A DNA stretch of 64,000 nucleotides, taken from assembly GCF_000003855.2 (NCBI RefSeq), contig NW_003101679.1, positions 2,393,379 through 2,457,378 on the forward strand, in the 5' to 3' direction. Made by a program: the position numbers and the translations under genes. The DNA is from Blastomyces gilchristii SLH14081. Lineage: Eukaryota > Ascomycota > Eurotiomycetes > Onygenales > Ajellomycetaceae. The notes beneath the pieces are model-generated. The model saw only the letters and a program-made list of their open reading frames with translations, was not told where the DNA came from and did not search any database. Below are positions 36,695 through 48,522 of this stretch, piece by piece (position 1 is the stretch's first letter; every line of letters begins with the position of its first letter).

Positions 36695-39600
36695 CTAAGT
36701 AAGACTCATCAAAAGACTGATAGTTCTCACTGAATTCATTAACTACTCAATGTGAAGAGAGAAAATTCTTTTAACTGCAGAGCAGTCTGAAACTGATGAT
36801 ATTCTTGAAGATAATGATCTTGATGAGAATGTCACTATGAACATACAATATTTCTGAAAAGAACACAATCTTTGATTATATAATTACATGTGATCTGCAA
36901 TTGCTCTGCAGATCAAGGCTCATTTCACTATACTCAAGAAGTTCAAATTATTAGCTTATACTCTATGAACTATCATAGAGGATAACTTTTCTGAGAGACC
37001 TGCTGTACACAGAACTCATTTATTTAAAGAGCTTATTGAAATAATCTTTAAAAGCAAAGAATCTGACAGAGCTTTCATTGAATAATTAATTATCATCAGA
37101 ACTGATTATATTCACCTGAGATATAAGATTGAAGATGTTGTGTTTTTCAATAGATTACTTACAGAAGTCAACAGAGATTGAGTCTCATTCATAAGAAATT
37201 AAATGAATCAAATTGACAAAGATAATACTTAACTCTTAGAGGATGATTTTATGAGCCTGTGCTGTGATATTCTTTTACAACTCTCTGCTGTGAATGAAGC
37301 AAATACTGATGTATCTAGAAATCCTATCAACAACGCGCAAGATAAGAATAAGAAAGACAAGGATAAAGACAATAACAAGAACAAGGACACTGAATTCAAA
37401 CCTGAACATAGAGGTAATAATGCGAGAACCTGCTATCATTGTCAAAAGATTGATCATATTCAGACTGACTGTTGAAAGAAATACTCTGAGAAATGTCCTT
37501 CAAACTTCAATATAAATAGAAACAAGAATAAAGACAAGGATGCAGAGAATACAGATGCTGCTCCTGTTCATAATATCATAAAGCAAGTATTTTACATCAA
37601 GAAAAAGGCCTATGTAAGTAATCAGATAGAAAAAGATATCTGGATTCTAGACTCTGAATCAGGTACTCACATCACACTTCACAGAGATCTTATTATGACA
37701 AAATCTCAGAAGATAAAAGTGATGTTGAAAATGACAGATGAAACAGTGATCTCTGCTGCAGCTATAGTAGATACAAAGATTTCAGTGAAAGAAGTTAATA
37801 TGCTGTTAAATGATGTCTGCTATGTTCTGAAGTTAGAAGTGAATCTCATAAGTATGAATAAGCTTGTATGTCAGAGTTATACCTATAAGCAGTTGATATA
37901 TAAGAATAATCATGCTATGTTGATTATATCTTCTGACTGCATGTTCTCATTTACAGTAAGATTAAATGAGAATGATATCTATGAGATGAAAAGACTGATT
38001 ATATACAGAGACTTGATTCAGTTTGCTATACTCAATGATAATTTTAAATCTGTGAACACATTACAGGTGAAAGATGACATAATATTGACACTATCTGAAA
38101 GAAATGATACAAAGATTATAGAACTTATGATAATACAATAACATTAAAAGCTAGAACATCTAAATTCTGCAGATATTGTAAAAATGATAGCAGATTCATA
38201 TCTAGAGATGAGAATTATTGATTAACAAGCTTTATCATTCTGCAAAGTCTGTGTTCAGATAAAAATGACATGTTCAATCTTTGTATTTATGACATGAGCT
38301 GTCAAGTCAGTAATGAGATTCTTCATCAATCTGACAGAGAATGAAAAAACACTTTTCAACAGAAATGACACTCTCACTAGAGAGAGTGCAAGCTACTGAT
38401 TAAGTATAATGAATAATGCAATCTGTTATAGATGAGCAATTCTTATAATGAGAAAGAAAGAATCTACTATAAGATTAATGAACTTCATCACAGATATTGA
38501 GATAACTATATAACATTGAGTTGAAACTCTACACTGAGATGATGAAGAAGAGTTCAAAAGTCAAGAACTTAAGATCTACTGTCAGAGTAAAGAAATAACA
38601 TATGAAATGACTACATCTGATACATCACAATCAAATGACTCAGTAGAATGTATGAATCAAATAGTTACAGAAAAGACATGAAGTCTACTATTTAATAGCA
38701 AATTAGAAAGAGAACTTTGAGATGAAGTAATACAAGCTGTAATTATGATGATCAATACATTTCTAATATTAACAAAGATATTTAAATGCAAGGAAGAAAT
38801 ATCACTTACATCTTTTAAAGCATGAACTGAGGTGCAATCTTCTGTTCATTGAATACAGAGATGAGAGTGCAAGGTCTATAAGAAGGATTTGAAAGTGTTA
38901 AATAAGCGTACAGATAGAACTGATGATAAGAAATAACAGCTGATTGAATATCAAGAATTATATTAATATTGTGTGTGAGATTCTATTGCACATTGTCTTA
39001 AGATTGCATGAGATATCATATTTGATGAAGCTCTTGACATGAGTGTAAATACATCTGTAAATATGATGAGAGAATTCAATGAATTGTCTAATGAATTGAA
39101 CATTCTGAATGTCAGAGAGAGATAACAGCACTGCTTACTATAACATCTAGTGAAGAAAAAGTCAGATGTTTTGAAGATGATTGTCAATGAAGACTTAGAG
39201 AGTGTAATTGATTCAATCTATCTTCTAGATAATGAGACACAGCTTGTCATGAATGAAGAGTCTGAAGACTCTATTAATGAGAATGATTCTATTCTAAATA
39301 TTCTGACAGACTGATCAACTACACTGACAGAAGTCAAGAGAAGCTCAGACTGAAACTATTGACATGAGACAATGAAAAAGAAGATTAAGATATTTGAATA
39401 GAAGAAGATATATATTATTATTAAGAAGACTCTGAAAATGAATATTCTTACAGATAAATGAGTATATGATCAGAAATTCAATAATAAAAGAGAAATCATT
39501 CACTTTAGAGCTTGCTGAGTGATTAGAGAGTTCTTATAACAGCAGAGTATTCATTATACAAGATCATATACTGCAGTGATATCAGAGTCTATATCACACA

Positions 39601-40890
39601 GTCTATTCACTGTATCAACTGCTAAAGAATGAAAGATTAAATTAATTGACTATATATTCACATTTTTGAATGACATACTATCACAGAATAAGATAATCTA
39701 TATACAACTGTTCACAGATGTTAAGCATGACAGAGAGAGCTTGATGAGACTACTTTGTCAGAGTCTATATGAAATGAAGCAAGCTGTGAGAATATGATAT
39801 TTTCTAGTAATGAAACATCTCATCACATTAAGATTCAAGATATCATCTTATGATGATGAATTTCTATATCACTCTGTTTACAAGATCTATCTGACATTAT
39901 ATGTTAATGATTATCAGATGATAAGATCTCAAGAACAGTAATTAGACTGAGTATTGAGAGAGATTACAAAGAGATTTGAGACAAAGAATGTCAAAGAGAT
40001 TAAGTCATATCTTGAAATGAAGATTAAATGCCAGAGAAATGATGATCTAGCAGTTACACAGAGTCATTATAGTGAGAAGATTCTTGAAGATTTTGACATG
40101 AATAAGATGAATCCTGCAGGAATCTCAATGATAGCAGACATATAACTGAAGTTTTCACCTGATGAGAATGATGAATTGAATGATAACTTTACAGCTATAA
40201 GATATTATCAAGAATTGAGATCATTGCAGTATTTAATCTTAAGCAGCTGATCAGATCTAGCATTCACAGTCAACTATCTCTCACATTTTAACTTGTGTTC
40301 ACATAAAGTATGTTAAGCAGTGTTGAAGCATGTCCTGCATTATGTCAAGAAGATGAAAAACCATGACATATTATACAGAAAGAAGATCAGTGATGAGAAT
40401 CTGAGTTCTGTAATATACTGTGATTTGAACTGAGCAGAGGCGGATTCTCAATACAAATTAACTACTATGTTATATTGATTAATGAGTCACTGATCTCATG
40501 ACAGTCACAGAGACAGATATCTATTATCAAATCAATCACAGAAGCTGAATATATTGCAGCTAGTGAGACAGCTTGTGAGATAATCTGATTGAATGATATG
40601 TTATATGACATCAGATTGATGAATAATGAAAAAGTGAAAATATACTCATATCTATGAGTTAATAATAAGAGAGTAATTGATCTAGCAAAGAGAGAATTTT
40701 TAATGTAAAGATCATATCATATTGAGATTAGATATCATATTCTTCACAATTTGATTGAAAAAGGGGAAATCATGATAAAATATGTTGATTCTACAGTGAA
40801 CATAGCTGATGAGCTCATCAAGTCACTGACAAAGCCTGCATTTGAAGAATTTGTAAAGAGGGTTGACATTCAGAAAATTGAGAAGAAGGA
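36695..40890 (+). pseudogene. Copia-2 gag-pol (remainder), mutated
   Basis: Continues copia-2 after gypsy-2. Gag to about 37420; zinc knuckle CYHCQKIDHIQTDC intact at 37428-37470; protease with DSE-S-GTHIT near 37650; an open 148-codon piece 37695-38141; integrase about 38150-39100; RT about 39400-39990 with LTLYVNDYQ (a Y-V-N-D form of the catalytic YVDD) near 39890; RNase H about 40380-40850 including ITEAEYIAASETACE (in a shifted frame) and ending EEFVKRVDIQKIEKKE. Stops and at least one frame change show it is dead. Confidence 0.78.
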
Positions 40891-41099
40891 ATAATTGAAT
40901 GATAATGATGATACAGCAGATCAATGAATTTTGCATGTATTTCTTGATTTTTATAGTTATTGCTGTACAGAAGCTGTTTCTAATGAGGAAATCAGGGTCT
41001 GATTCATGTAATTAATTATTATTGCATTTTTGAAAGATTTGAGGATGAGAGAGGCCCCGGGTGGCGGCTTATTATAGGCCATGATATAGCAAGAAGAGG

Positions 41100-41203
41100 T
41101 GTTGATGATTACTACACCTACTCTAGTCACATACCACCTCAATCTATTCATTTAGTGTAACTCGCGTAGTTAGATTACAACACAACAATGTTATCCTCCA
41201 AGA
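41100..41203 (+). repeat. Copia-2 3' LTR (104 bp)
   Basis: TGTTGATGATTACTAC...CCTCCAAGA, preceded by the purine tract AGCAAGAAGAGG. Less mutated than the 5' LTR. Confidence 0.88.
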
Positions 41204-41208
41204 GGTTG

Positions 41209-41248
41209 AGGTGGCACGTGACTAGAGTAGGTGTAGTAATCATCAACA
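41209..41248 (-). repeat. Copia-1 5' LTR, first 40 bases
   Basis: On the minus strand TGTTGATGATTACTACACC..., ending where the copia-2 target duplication lies. Together with 28664-28730 it reconstitutes one LTR. Confidence 0.88.
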
Positions 41249-41446
41249 GAGGGTCACTGAGGCCGCTGCGGCTATTGACTGTGGCAATGTGGCAATCTGT
41301 AGCTCTTTCACGACCAGCGCACTGCTGATAGAAGGGTCATCAACTCAGAACTCTTAACACTTCTTATCAGACCAGCTATCACAGAGTACTACTTCTCTCA
41401 GTGACTTCTCTCAGTGACTTCTCTTAGTCACTTCTAGACTGGCTGA
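41249..41446. other. Host flank: displaced upstream sequence of the ING locus
   Basis: Begins with the right GAGGG duplication (41249-41253). The first 90 bases are GC-balanced (CACTGAGGCCGCTGCGG and onward), like 9784-10112. It would adjoin base 10117 before the insertion. From about 41390 a short repeat of 'cagtgacttctct' (three units) follows. No ORF. Confidence 0.7.
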
Positions 41447-41952
41447 TAGACTAGCTGCTGAGATCATAAATTTCATATTTGATCTCATTTAATCTGATTT
41501 CATACATTTCTTGATGTGAATCCTGCTGGGACTAGTCATTAAAAAAACATGTAAAGTGACTATATATGAGATCTTAAAATGAAATCATGACTTGAAAACA
41601 ATGAGAAAGTAATCTCATTTAATCTTATTTAATCTCATTCTTAGTATAAAGTTACTATTTTTAGACATTTCAAGGTTTTTTTTAGACTATTTTTAATTTT
41701 TTAAAAAGGAACACTTTTTGATAATGCTTAAATGAGATTTAAAGTCATTTAAAGGAATAAAAATAATTTAAATTGAGAAGTGAAAATCATGATCTCATTT
41801 GAAAAATGTGATAAGAGTAGATAGTAAGTCTCACTGAGACAGTATAAGACTACTATCTAATGTTAAAACTGTGTAATGAGATCAGTTGAATTGATAATAA
41901 GACTATCAAAAAATCTGATTCTAATCTCAGACACAGTCACACGGTCAGTCTA
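41447..41952 (-). mobile_element. Short non-autonomous element, TAGACT family (506 bp)
   Basis: On the minus strand it starts TAGACTGACCGTGTGAC and ends GCAGCTAGTCTA. A 508-bp relative in opposite orientation is at 59484-59991, aligned from end to end. Termini share only a short inverted repeat (TAGACT/AGTCTA). CTGA flanks both sides, possibly a 4-bp duplication. No coding capacity. Confidence 0.7.
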
Positions 41953-42200
41953 CTGATCAGCAGAACTATAAATTTTACATTTAATTTCATTTAATCTGAT
42001 CTTCTACATTTCTTAGTATGAGTTGCATGAGAACTGAGTATTAAAAAATTCTGAAAATGAATTATTTTTTTCCGAAATGATATGAAAAATGACCAGATTC
42101 AATTCAAGAATAGTGAATAAGAGTAATTTCACAGAATAAACAGTAAAAGATAATCATTTTTGAAAAATTAGAATAAGACTGAGATTGAAAATTAAATTCA
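41953..42200 (-). mobile_element. Partial second TAGACT-family copy
   Basis: Directly abutting the previous copy, 'ctgatcagcagaactataaa' and the next 150 bases repeat the start of that element (plus-strand reading) in mutated form, ending in a T-run near 42070. The other end is not recognisable. Confidence 0.5.
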
Positions 42201-43165
42201 ATCTTTTTTAGTTTATTATTATTATTATTATTACAAGTCTCAATCACTCACTTACACTTACATATTCAGCTTGAAAAACATGCTGTTTAATCTCTCAGAT
42301 GAATGTAATAAGATATGAACAACTGTATATAATTTATATAGATAAATTTCATGTAATTCGCCGCTGTTAATATGTTAATAGAGAATAATCATATAAATGA
42401 AAAAGATAAATAACACTGTAGTAGTGTTATAGAGTAAATGTAGAAGCTCTAAGTAAGATGTAATTAAATATCAGATAGCTCATGTAAAGAATATAGTAAT
42501 TACAATTAAATAGTAAGTATTTGAAATATCACAATTTATATCTATTAATTCTCAAAATATCAAAGCAGATAAAATGACTGAATGTAAGTAGAGAACTATT
42601 AAAAAATCAAAAAAAACAGCTTAGAAATGATGAAATTATAACTAATAATAGTGCAGAGTAAGCTTAGTAAGCTCTAGAGACTTAGCAGTCTGTACTGTCT
42701 GTCAATCTACTCTCACTCTTCTCTCAGCAGTCTTAGCAGTCTGTTAACCTGTCTGCACCTGCCTCTCAGCAGTCATGTCAACAGCCTGTCAACATGTGAA
42801 TGTCTGAACATAGACTATAGCTGCTAATAGAACAGATTATTAAGAATAGTAGTGAGATTATTACACAGCTGTGAAAGATGAAGCTTAAGAGAGATATAGT
42901 ACTATATGAGAAGAATTTCAAGCCTCAGTTAAAAAGAGTAATAAATATAGAATTAGCACTTACTCACAGCTGTGATATTAAAGTTACTCTGCTGTGCAGC
43001 TTATGTGAGAAGAATTACAGTTCATTTATTAAGTATATTATAGTCTTTAGTATGTTGAAGAAAGTCTGTGTAAATTATTACTATAATTCACTGAGTAAAC
43101 ACTGTAGCTTGTAATCTGATAAGTAATGAATTGTCTCTACAGCATGTAAATTTATTAGGAAAATG
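42201..43165 (+). other. AT-rich stretch with a 78-codon cysteine-bearing ORF relic
   Basis: Mostly without recognisable content. A plus-strand open piece (42878-43114) encodes a peptide with cysteines spaced CDIKVTLLCSLCEKN...VCVNYY...HCSL and a basic N-terminus; the spacing recalls fungal Cys-rich cluster proteins but is too degenerate to assign. Before it, 42660-42800 is richer in C ('cagcagtcttagcagtctg' type words). An ATT microsatellite lies at about 42219-42233. Confidence 0.35.
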
Positions 43166-43190
43166 TGTTGATGATTACTACATCTACTCT
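43166..43190 (+). repeat. Copia LTR stub (25 bp)
   Basis: TGTTGATGATTACTACATCT and five further bases match the LTR start, then break off before the LINE 5' unit. No second half is found on the other side of the LINE. Confidence 0.6.
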
Positions 43191-43223
43191 CAAACAGAAG
43201 CTTATTTCTTGAAATGACAAAAA

Positions 43224-45264
43224 GCGCTCCACCACGAACTCGCTCAATTTTTTGAATAAGAACCCGCCGATAGATCCATTGAAAAGCCCTCGATCATACG
43301 AGCATCTTGACCCCATCGCCGACCGCATACCCCGTGTGGTGGTGGAGTTATCCAGCCAAATGTGAACCAGATGTTGTTTGAAACTCCTGTGTGGGATTAT
43401 CCCTCATTCTCCCCTATCATATCACAACCCCGGGCCAAATTGTCATACAAATTGTAAGGTGAAGAGACCTAGTCATATGCATCAATATTCTTGATTTTGA
43501 AAGATCTCTGATCTGTAATTGGGAAGATATCTGAGAAGTGATCTCTGTGAAAACCCTGTTCATCTTTCATGTTTCAAAATATTAACATCAAGTCTCATTC
43601 TCATACCGCCCTTCTCGATCTGGCCCATCTCTGACAGAAAAATATAAAAAGATATCTCAGTGATAATATTAAGTATATAATCAACAGACACTTCTGAAGT
43701 GTAATCTCTGCAGTCTGTCTTCAGTGTATCTAGATATTAACATCAAGTCTTACTCTCATACTACCTCTCTGAATCTCACTTATCTCTGATAGAAGAATAC
43801 AAAAAGATATCTCAATAACAGTATTCAATACATAATCAGCAGACAATAAGTTAATAGAACAAGTTAACAGCATATCAACAACTATAAATTCAGTATATCT
43901 CAAGATCTGACTGAGTCTTTGATTTCTGCACAGTGAGATATATTAAATCTAGTTTTAATATCTCAATATTCAATAGATTCTGCAAGAGATTGAGAACAGC
44001 AATACTAGATTTCTATTAAATTTAAGAATTAACTCTGTATTAATATAATCATTGACAAAGTCTTTTATTTTAAGATATAAATAATCAGTTTCTCTACATT
44101 CTGCTGACAATATTTATATTATTATATAGAAACAGACTTATATTCTCTATAATATCAAGACTCTGAAGAGAGAAAGTCTTGATAGAGAGTATATAGTAGT
44201 GTATATATTAGCAGTTTCTATCTCATTCTTCTGTAGTAGTTAAAGCAAAAAAAAGATCTTAGAAATAGTTTTTTACTTCTCTTGAAAAAGTAAGATGTTT
44301 TTCTCTGAGTTTTATACAATATTCTTATAAAGAATTAAAAACAGAGTTATTTTCTGTTATAATTTCATATTCTTTTAAACAAGAATTACTTTTTCAGTAG
44401 CTGAAGAGCTTTCATTAATACTTAATTCTTTTTAACACTCTTTATTAACTGATTCAAGTTACACACTTGTTGTGTGAGAAGAATTGAATGATTTAGAATA
44501 AAATTGAATAGTTTTAATCAATTTCTCTGTAAAAAATTGATTTATTTTTTGTCAGTTTTTCTCTCAAAAACTGTCATATTATCTGATTTAATATTAATTG
44601 ATATTATACTTTTTCTCACTGTACTCTAAGAAAGAGATTGTAAAGATTTTATTGATTTATATTAAAAATCAATTTTAGTTTATTAGATTCTCTTCAAAAA
44701 TCTAACCTAGTTTCTGAACTAGTGTGAAAAAAATCAGGTGTTTTATATATAAAAGTCTTTTATTCTTCTTTTGAAACAGTCTGATCAACTTTTCATTGAG
44801 TAAGAATAATGAGTTCAAAAGTACACTCAGTTGATGTGAAAAAAGATGCTTTCTCAAATGCTATTTCTGAGATTGAAATTCTGAAGAGAAGAAAGAAAGA
44901 AGAAATAGAGAAATAATAAGTTCTTGAAATACAGCAACTGAAAAAAGTAAGTAAAATTCTTGAAAAGCAGTGTCTGAGTGAGATGAATGAAGAACTTCTA
45001 TTAATTCTTCATACTCAGGCTAGACAACTACAGAAAGTAATCAAGTTCAAACATGGAATTTCAAACACAGTTCTAAAAACTTTGAAAATTCCTCATACAA
45101 TCACTGACTCTTCAGTTTACTCTTCTTTCTTTTCTACTTCTTCTTCTTCTTCTTCTTTAAATCAGAAGAAAATATATGCTCAAGCAGCTGAATCTGCTGT
45201 CTCTAAATCTACTGTCTCAAAATCTGCTCAAAATCCTGAAAAAACTGAGAAGAATACTTCACAC
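43224..45264 (+). mobile_element. Truncated LINE 5' end (copy B')
   Basis: GC-rich 5' unit (43224-43900, partly mutated), AT-rich leader (43900-44808) and the first 456 bases of ORF1 (44809-45264), cut where the next LINE 5' unit starts. Same orientation as copy B, directly upstream of it. Its missing remainder is not found beyond copy B's tail. Confidence 0.8.
44809..45264 (+). pseudogene. Truncated LINE ORF1 of copy B'
   Basis: Starts ATGAGTTCAAAAGTACACTC as in the other copies; stops occur in the first third. From 44983 it is open and runs without interruption into the next unit to 45405, giving a chimeric 140-codon frame (Ser-rich ORF1 part, then MNSLDFLNKNPP...). This fusion is a by-product of the junction. 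Confidence 0.7.
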
Positions 45265-46891
45265 CGCTTCACCATGAACTCGCTCGATTTTTTGAATAAG
45301 AACCCGCCGATAGATCCATTGAAAAGCCCTCGATCATACGAGCATTTTGACCCCATCGCCGACCGCATACCCCGTGTGGTGGTGGAGATATCCAGCCAAA
45401 CGTGAACTAGACGTTGTTCGAAACTCCCGTGTGGGATTATCCCCCGTTCACCCCTACCACACCACAACCCCGGGCCAAAGTGCCATACAAATTGTAAGGT
45501 GAAGAGACATAGCCATATGCGCCAATCTTCTTGATTTTGGAAGATCCCTGATCTGTAATTGTGGAGATATCCGAGAAGTGACCTCCGCGAAAACCCTGTC
45601 CACCTTTGATGTTTCAAAACATCAACGCCAAGTCCCACCCTCGTACCGCCCTCCCCAATCTGGCCCATCCCCGGCAGAAAAATACAAAAAGATACCTCGG
45701 TGATAATATCAAGCACATAATCAACAGACACTTCTGAAGTGCAACCTCCACAGTCTGTCATCAGTGTATCTAGACTTCAACACCAAGTCTCACCCTTGTA
45801 CTACCCCTCTCAATCTGGCCCATCCCCGGCAGAATAATACAAAAAGATACCTCAGCAACAGCATTTGATACATAATCAGTGAACAATGAGTCAACAGCAC
45901 ATCAATAACTATAAAATCAGTATATCTCAAGATCTGACTGAGCCTTGGATCCCTGCACAGTGAGATATATTAAATCTAGTTTTAATATCTCAATATTCAA
46001 TAGATTCTGTAAGAGATTGAGAACAGTAACACTAAATTTCTATTGAATTTGAGAATTAACTCTATATTGATATAATCATTGACAAAGTCTTCTATTTTGA
46101 GATATAAATAACCAGTTCCTCTACATCTCACTGACAATATTTATATTATTATATAGAAACAGACTTATATTCTCTATAATATCAAGACTCTGAAGAGAGA
46201 AAGTCTTGATAGAGAGTATACAGTAGTGTATATCTTAGCAGTTTCTATCTCATTCTTCTGCAGCAGTTAATGCAAAAAAAAAAAGATCTTAGAAATAGTT
46301 TTTTACTTCTCTTAAAAAAGTAAGATGTTTTTCTCTGAGTTTTATATAATATTCTTATAAAGAATTAAAAACAGAGCTGTTTTCTGTTATAATTTTATAT
46401 TCTTTTAAGTAAGAATTACTTTTTCAGTAGCTGAAGAGCTTTCATTAATACTTAATTCTTTTTTACACTCTTTATTAACTGATTTGAGTTGCGCACTTGT
46501 TGTGTGAGAAGAATTGAATGATTTAGAATAAAATTGAATAGTTTTAATGAATTTCTCTGCAAAAAATTGATTTATTTTTTATTGATTTTTCTCTCAAAAA
46601 CTGTTATATCATCTGATTCATTATCAATTGATATCATACTCTTTCTCACTATATCTTAAGAAAGAGATTGTAAAGATTTTATTGATTTATCTCAAAAATT
46701 AATTTTAGTTTATTGAATTCTCTTCAAAAATCTAACCTAGTTACTGAACTAGTGTGAAAAAAATCAGGTGTTTTATACACAAAAGTCTTTTATTCTTCTT
46801 TTGAAACAGTCTGACCAACTTTTCAATTGAAAACAGACTTAGAAATATCTCAATTGAAACAGTCTGATCAACTTTTCATTAAGTGAGAATA

Positions 46892-48493
46892 ATGAGTTCA
46901 AAAATACACTCAGTTGATGTGAAAAAAGATGCTTTCTCAAATACTATTCCTGAGATTGAAATTCTGAAGAGAAGAAAGAAAGAAGAAATAGAGAAACAAC
47001 AAGTTCTTGAAATACAGAAACTTGAAAAAGCAAGCAAGATTCTTGAAAAGCAGTGTCTGAGTGAGATGAATGAAGAAGTTCTGTTAATTCTTCATACTTA
47101 GACTAGACAACTACAGGAGATGATCAAGTTCAAACTTGAAATCTCAAACACAGTTTAAAAAACATTGAAAATTCCTAGTACAATCACTGACTCTTCATCT
47201 TGCTCTTCTTCTGTTTTTTCTACTTCTTCTTCTTCTTTGAATCAGAAGAAAACATATGCTCAAGCAGCTGAATCTGCCATCTCTAAACCTGCTGTGTCAA
47301 AATCTGCTCAAAATCCTGAGAAAACTGAGAAGAATACTGCTCATATCTCTATTCATAGAAAAGTGAAAAAGGAAATGTAAAAAGAGAAAAACTTTCAAAT
47401 CTTCAGAAATAGAAGACTTATTCTCAAAGTCTTAAATCAGAATATTCTGTAAAGAAACAAGCTAAACTCAAATCTCATTTTCAGAATCAGAAATGAAATT
47501 AATCAGCAGTTCTTTTCTCAGTTGATGACTGATATTGAAGTTCAAAAACCAGTTATAGCTTCAATTGAGTCATTATTCTTTGAAAACTTTATCATTCTGA
47601 CTACAATGCCTGAATTCAGTGCTGAATTCCTTATTCAGAATAAGAATCTCTGAAAGTCAGCAGTAGAATCTTTGCTAAACACAATAATTCTATCTGAAAG
47701 AGATGAAAAGTGAGACAAATTCATTCTTTATAATATTCCAGTTGAAATTTTTGACTGTGAAGAAGAAATACTACTTCTCAAAAATGAATTAGAAGAATAC
47801 AACTCTATTCAACTGAGAAAGAAGCCTGTATAACTAAATTCAATTGAGTTCAGATAAAGCAGGAGAAATGCCTCTGTTCTAGTATATATAAAAACACTTG
47901 AACAGTCAAAGATCTCTAAAGTAAGAGTAGCAGATTTGAAAATGAGAGTTCATAAATACAAAGACTCAAGAATGAATCTCAAAGTTCAAACACAGTGTTC
48001 AAACTGTCAAAGATATGAACACTTTGCAATCTCATATTTTAGAGACTCAAAATGTGTATTCTGTGCCAGAGATCACAAAACTAGTGAGCATAAATGTGAA
48101 ACATGCTCAAAAAGAGATAAAATATATCAACACACTCTGCTTAAGTGCTCTAATTGCAAAGAAAAACATGCATCTAGCTCAAAAGAAGGTATGTTTGCTT
48201 CTAGAACTCAAAAGAACTGGAGAAAAGATGAAGCTCAAAGTCAATCTAGAACTGAAGAGAAGAGTCAAGTCAGTAGACTGATAACTACAAGCTTAAAAAG
48301 AAGAAACTCTTAACTATTTAAATCTTCAAACTTCAATTCTTCAGTTAAATGTAAACAGAATTTGAATCCTCAAACTCCTGTTAAGATTAGAGAATTGAGA
48401 AATGACTCTGGTGATAAACTAGATATAATGCAAGCAGTTGAGATCCCTACTTTTCAAAATAGTTATAATCTACTATCTGATGATAGTGACTAG
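46892..48493 (+). pseudogene. LINE ORF1 (gag-like) of copy B
   Basis: 534 codons, starts and ends as in copy C. The N-terminal coiled-coil-like part (EIEILKRRKKEEIEKQQ) is open for 70 codons; then come a Ser-rich part and SIHRKVKKEM before a TAA. Zinc-knuckle region at about 47995-48190 in the 125-codon piece 47936-48313: CSNCQRYEHF, KCVFCARDHKTSEHKC and CSNCKEKHA. One expected Cys has become Tyr. Confidence 0.75.
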
Positions 48494-48522
48494 ATCCTAC
48501 TCTATCTCTACTCTCTTTTAGT

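Larger units (their letters stand above)
28731..41203 (+). mobile_element. Copia-2: Ty1/copia element inserted in copia-1's 5' LTR
   Basis: Plus-strand element of the same family as copia-1. The 5' LTR is 28731-28834 and the 3' LTR 41100-41203, both 104 bp (TGTT...CAAGA). The target duplication is GATTG (28726-28730) versus GGTTG (41204-41208). Copia-1 LTR sequence resumes at 41209. A primer site GATTATGAAGC adjoins the 5' LTR. It is split by gypsy-2 at 29409-36694. The two copia elements face each other head to head, giving a long imperfect inverted repeat centred near 28735. Confidence 0.88.
10118..41248 (-). mobile_element. Copia-1: Ty1/copia element, expanded to 31 kb by nested insertions
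   Basis: Minus-strand copia element in five pieces. The 5' LTR start is at 41248-41209 and the rest of the 5' LTR at 28730-28664. Gag, protease and integrase occupy 28663-25714, RT/RNase H 19928-17912, and the 3' LTR 17911-17862 plus 10176-10118. The gaps are exactly filled by copia-2, gypsy-1 and the KDZ-like element. The LTR is about 104 bp (TGTTGATG...CCTCCAAGA). The 5' LTR is followed by a GGTTATGAAGC-type primer site, close to the anticodon-stem complement of initiator tRNA-Met used by half-tRNA-primed copia elements. A purine tract AAGGAGAGG precedes the 3' LTR. Coding parts are riddled with stops. Confidence 0.88.

Noticed and set aside
41100..41248. A 148-bp MITE-like unit with apparent 43-bp inverted ends.
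   Set aside because: The left part is the copia-2 3' LTR and the right part is the displaced first 40 bases of the copia-1 LTR in opposite orientation.
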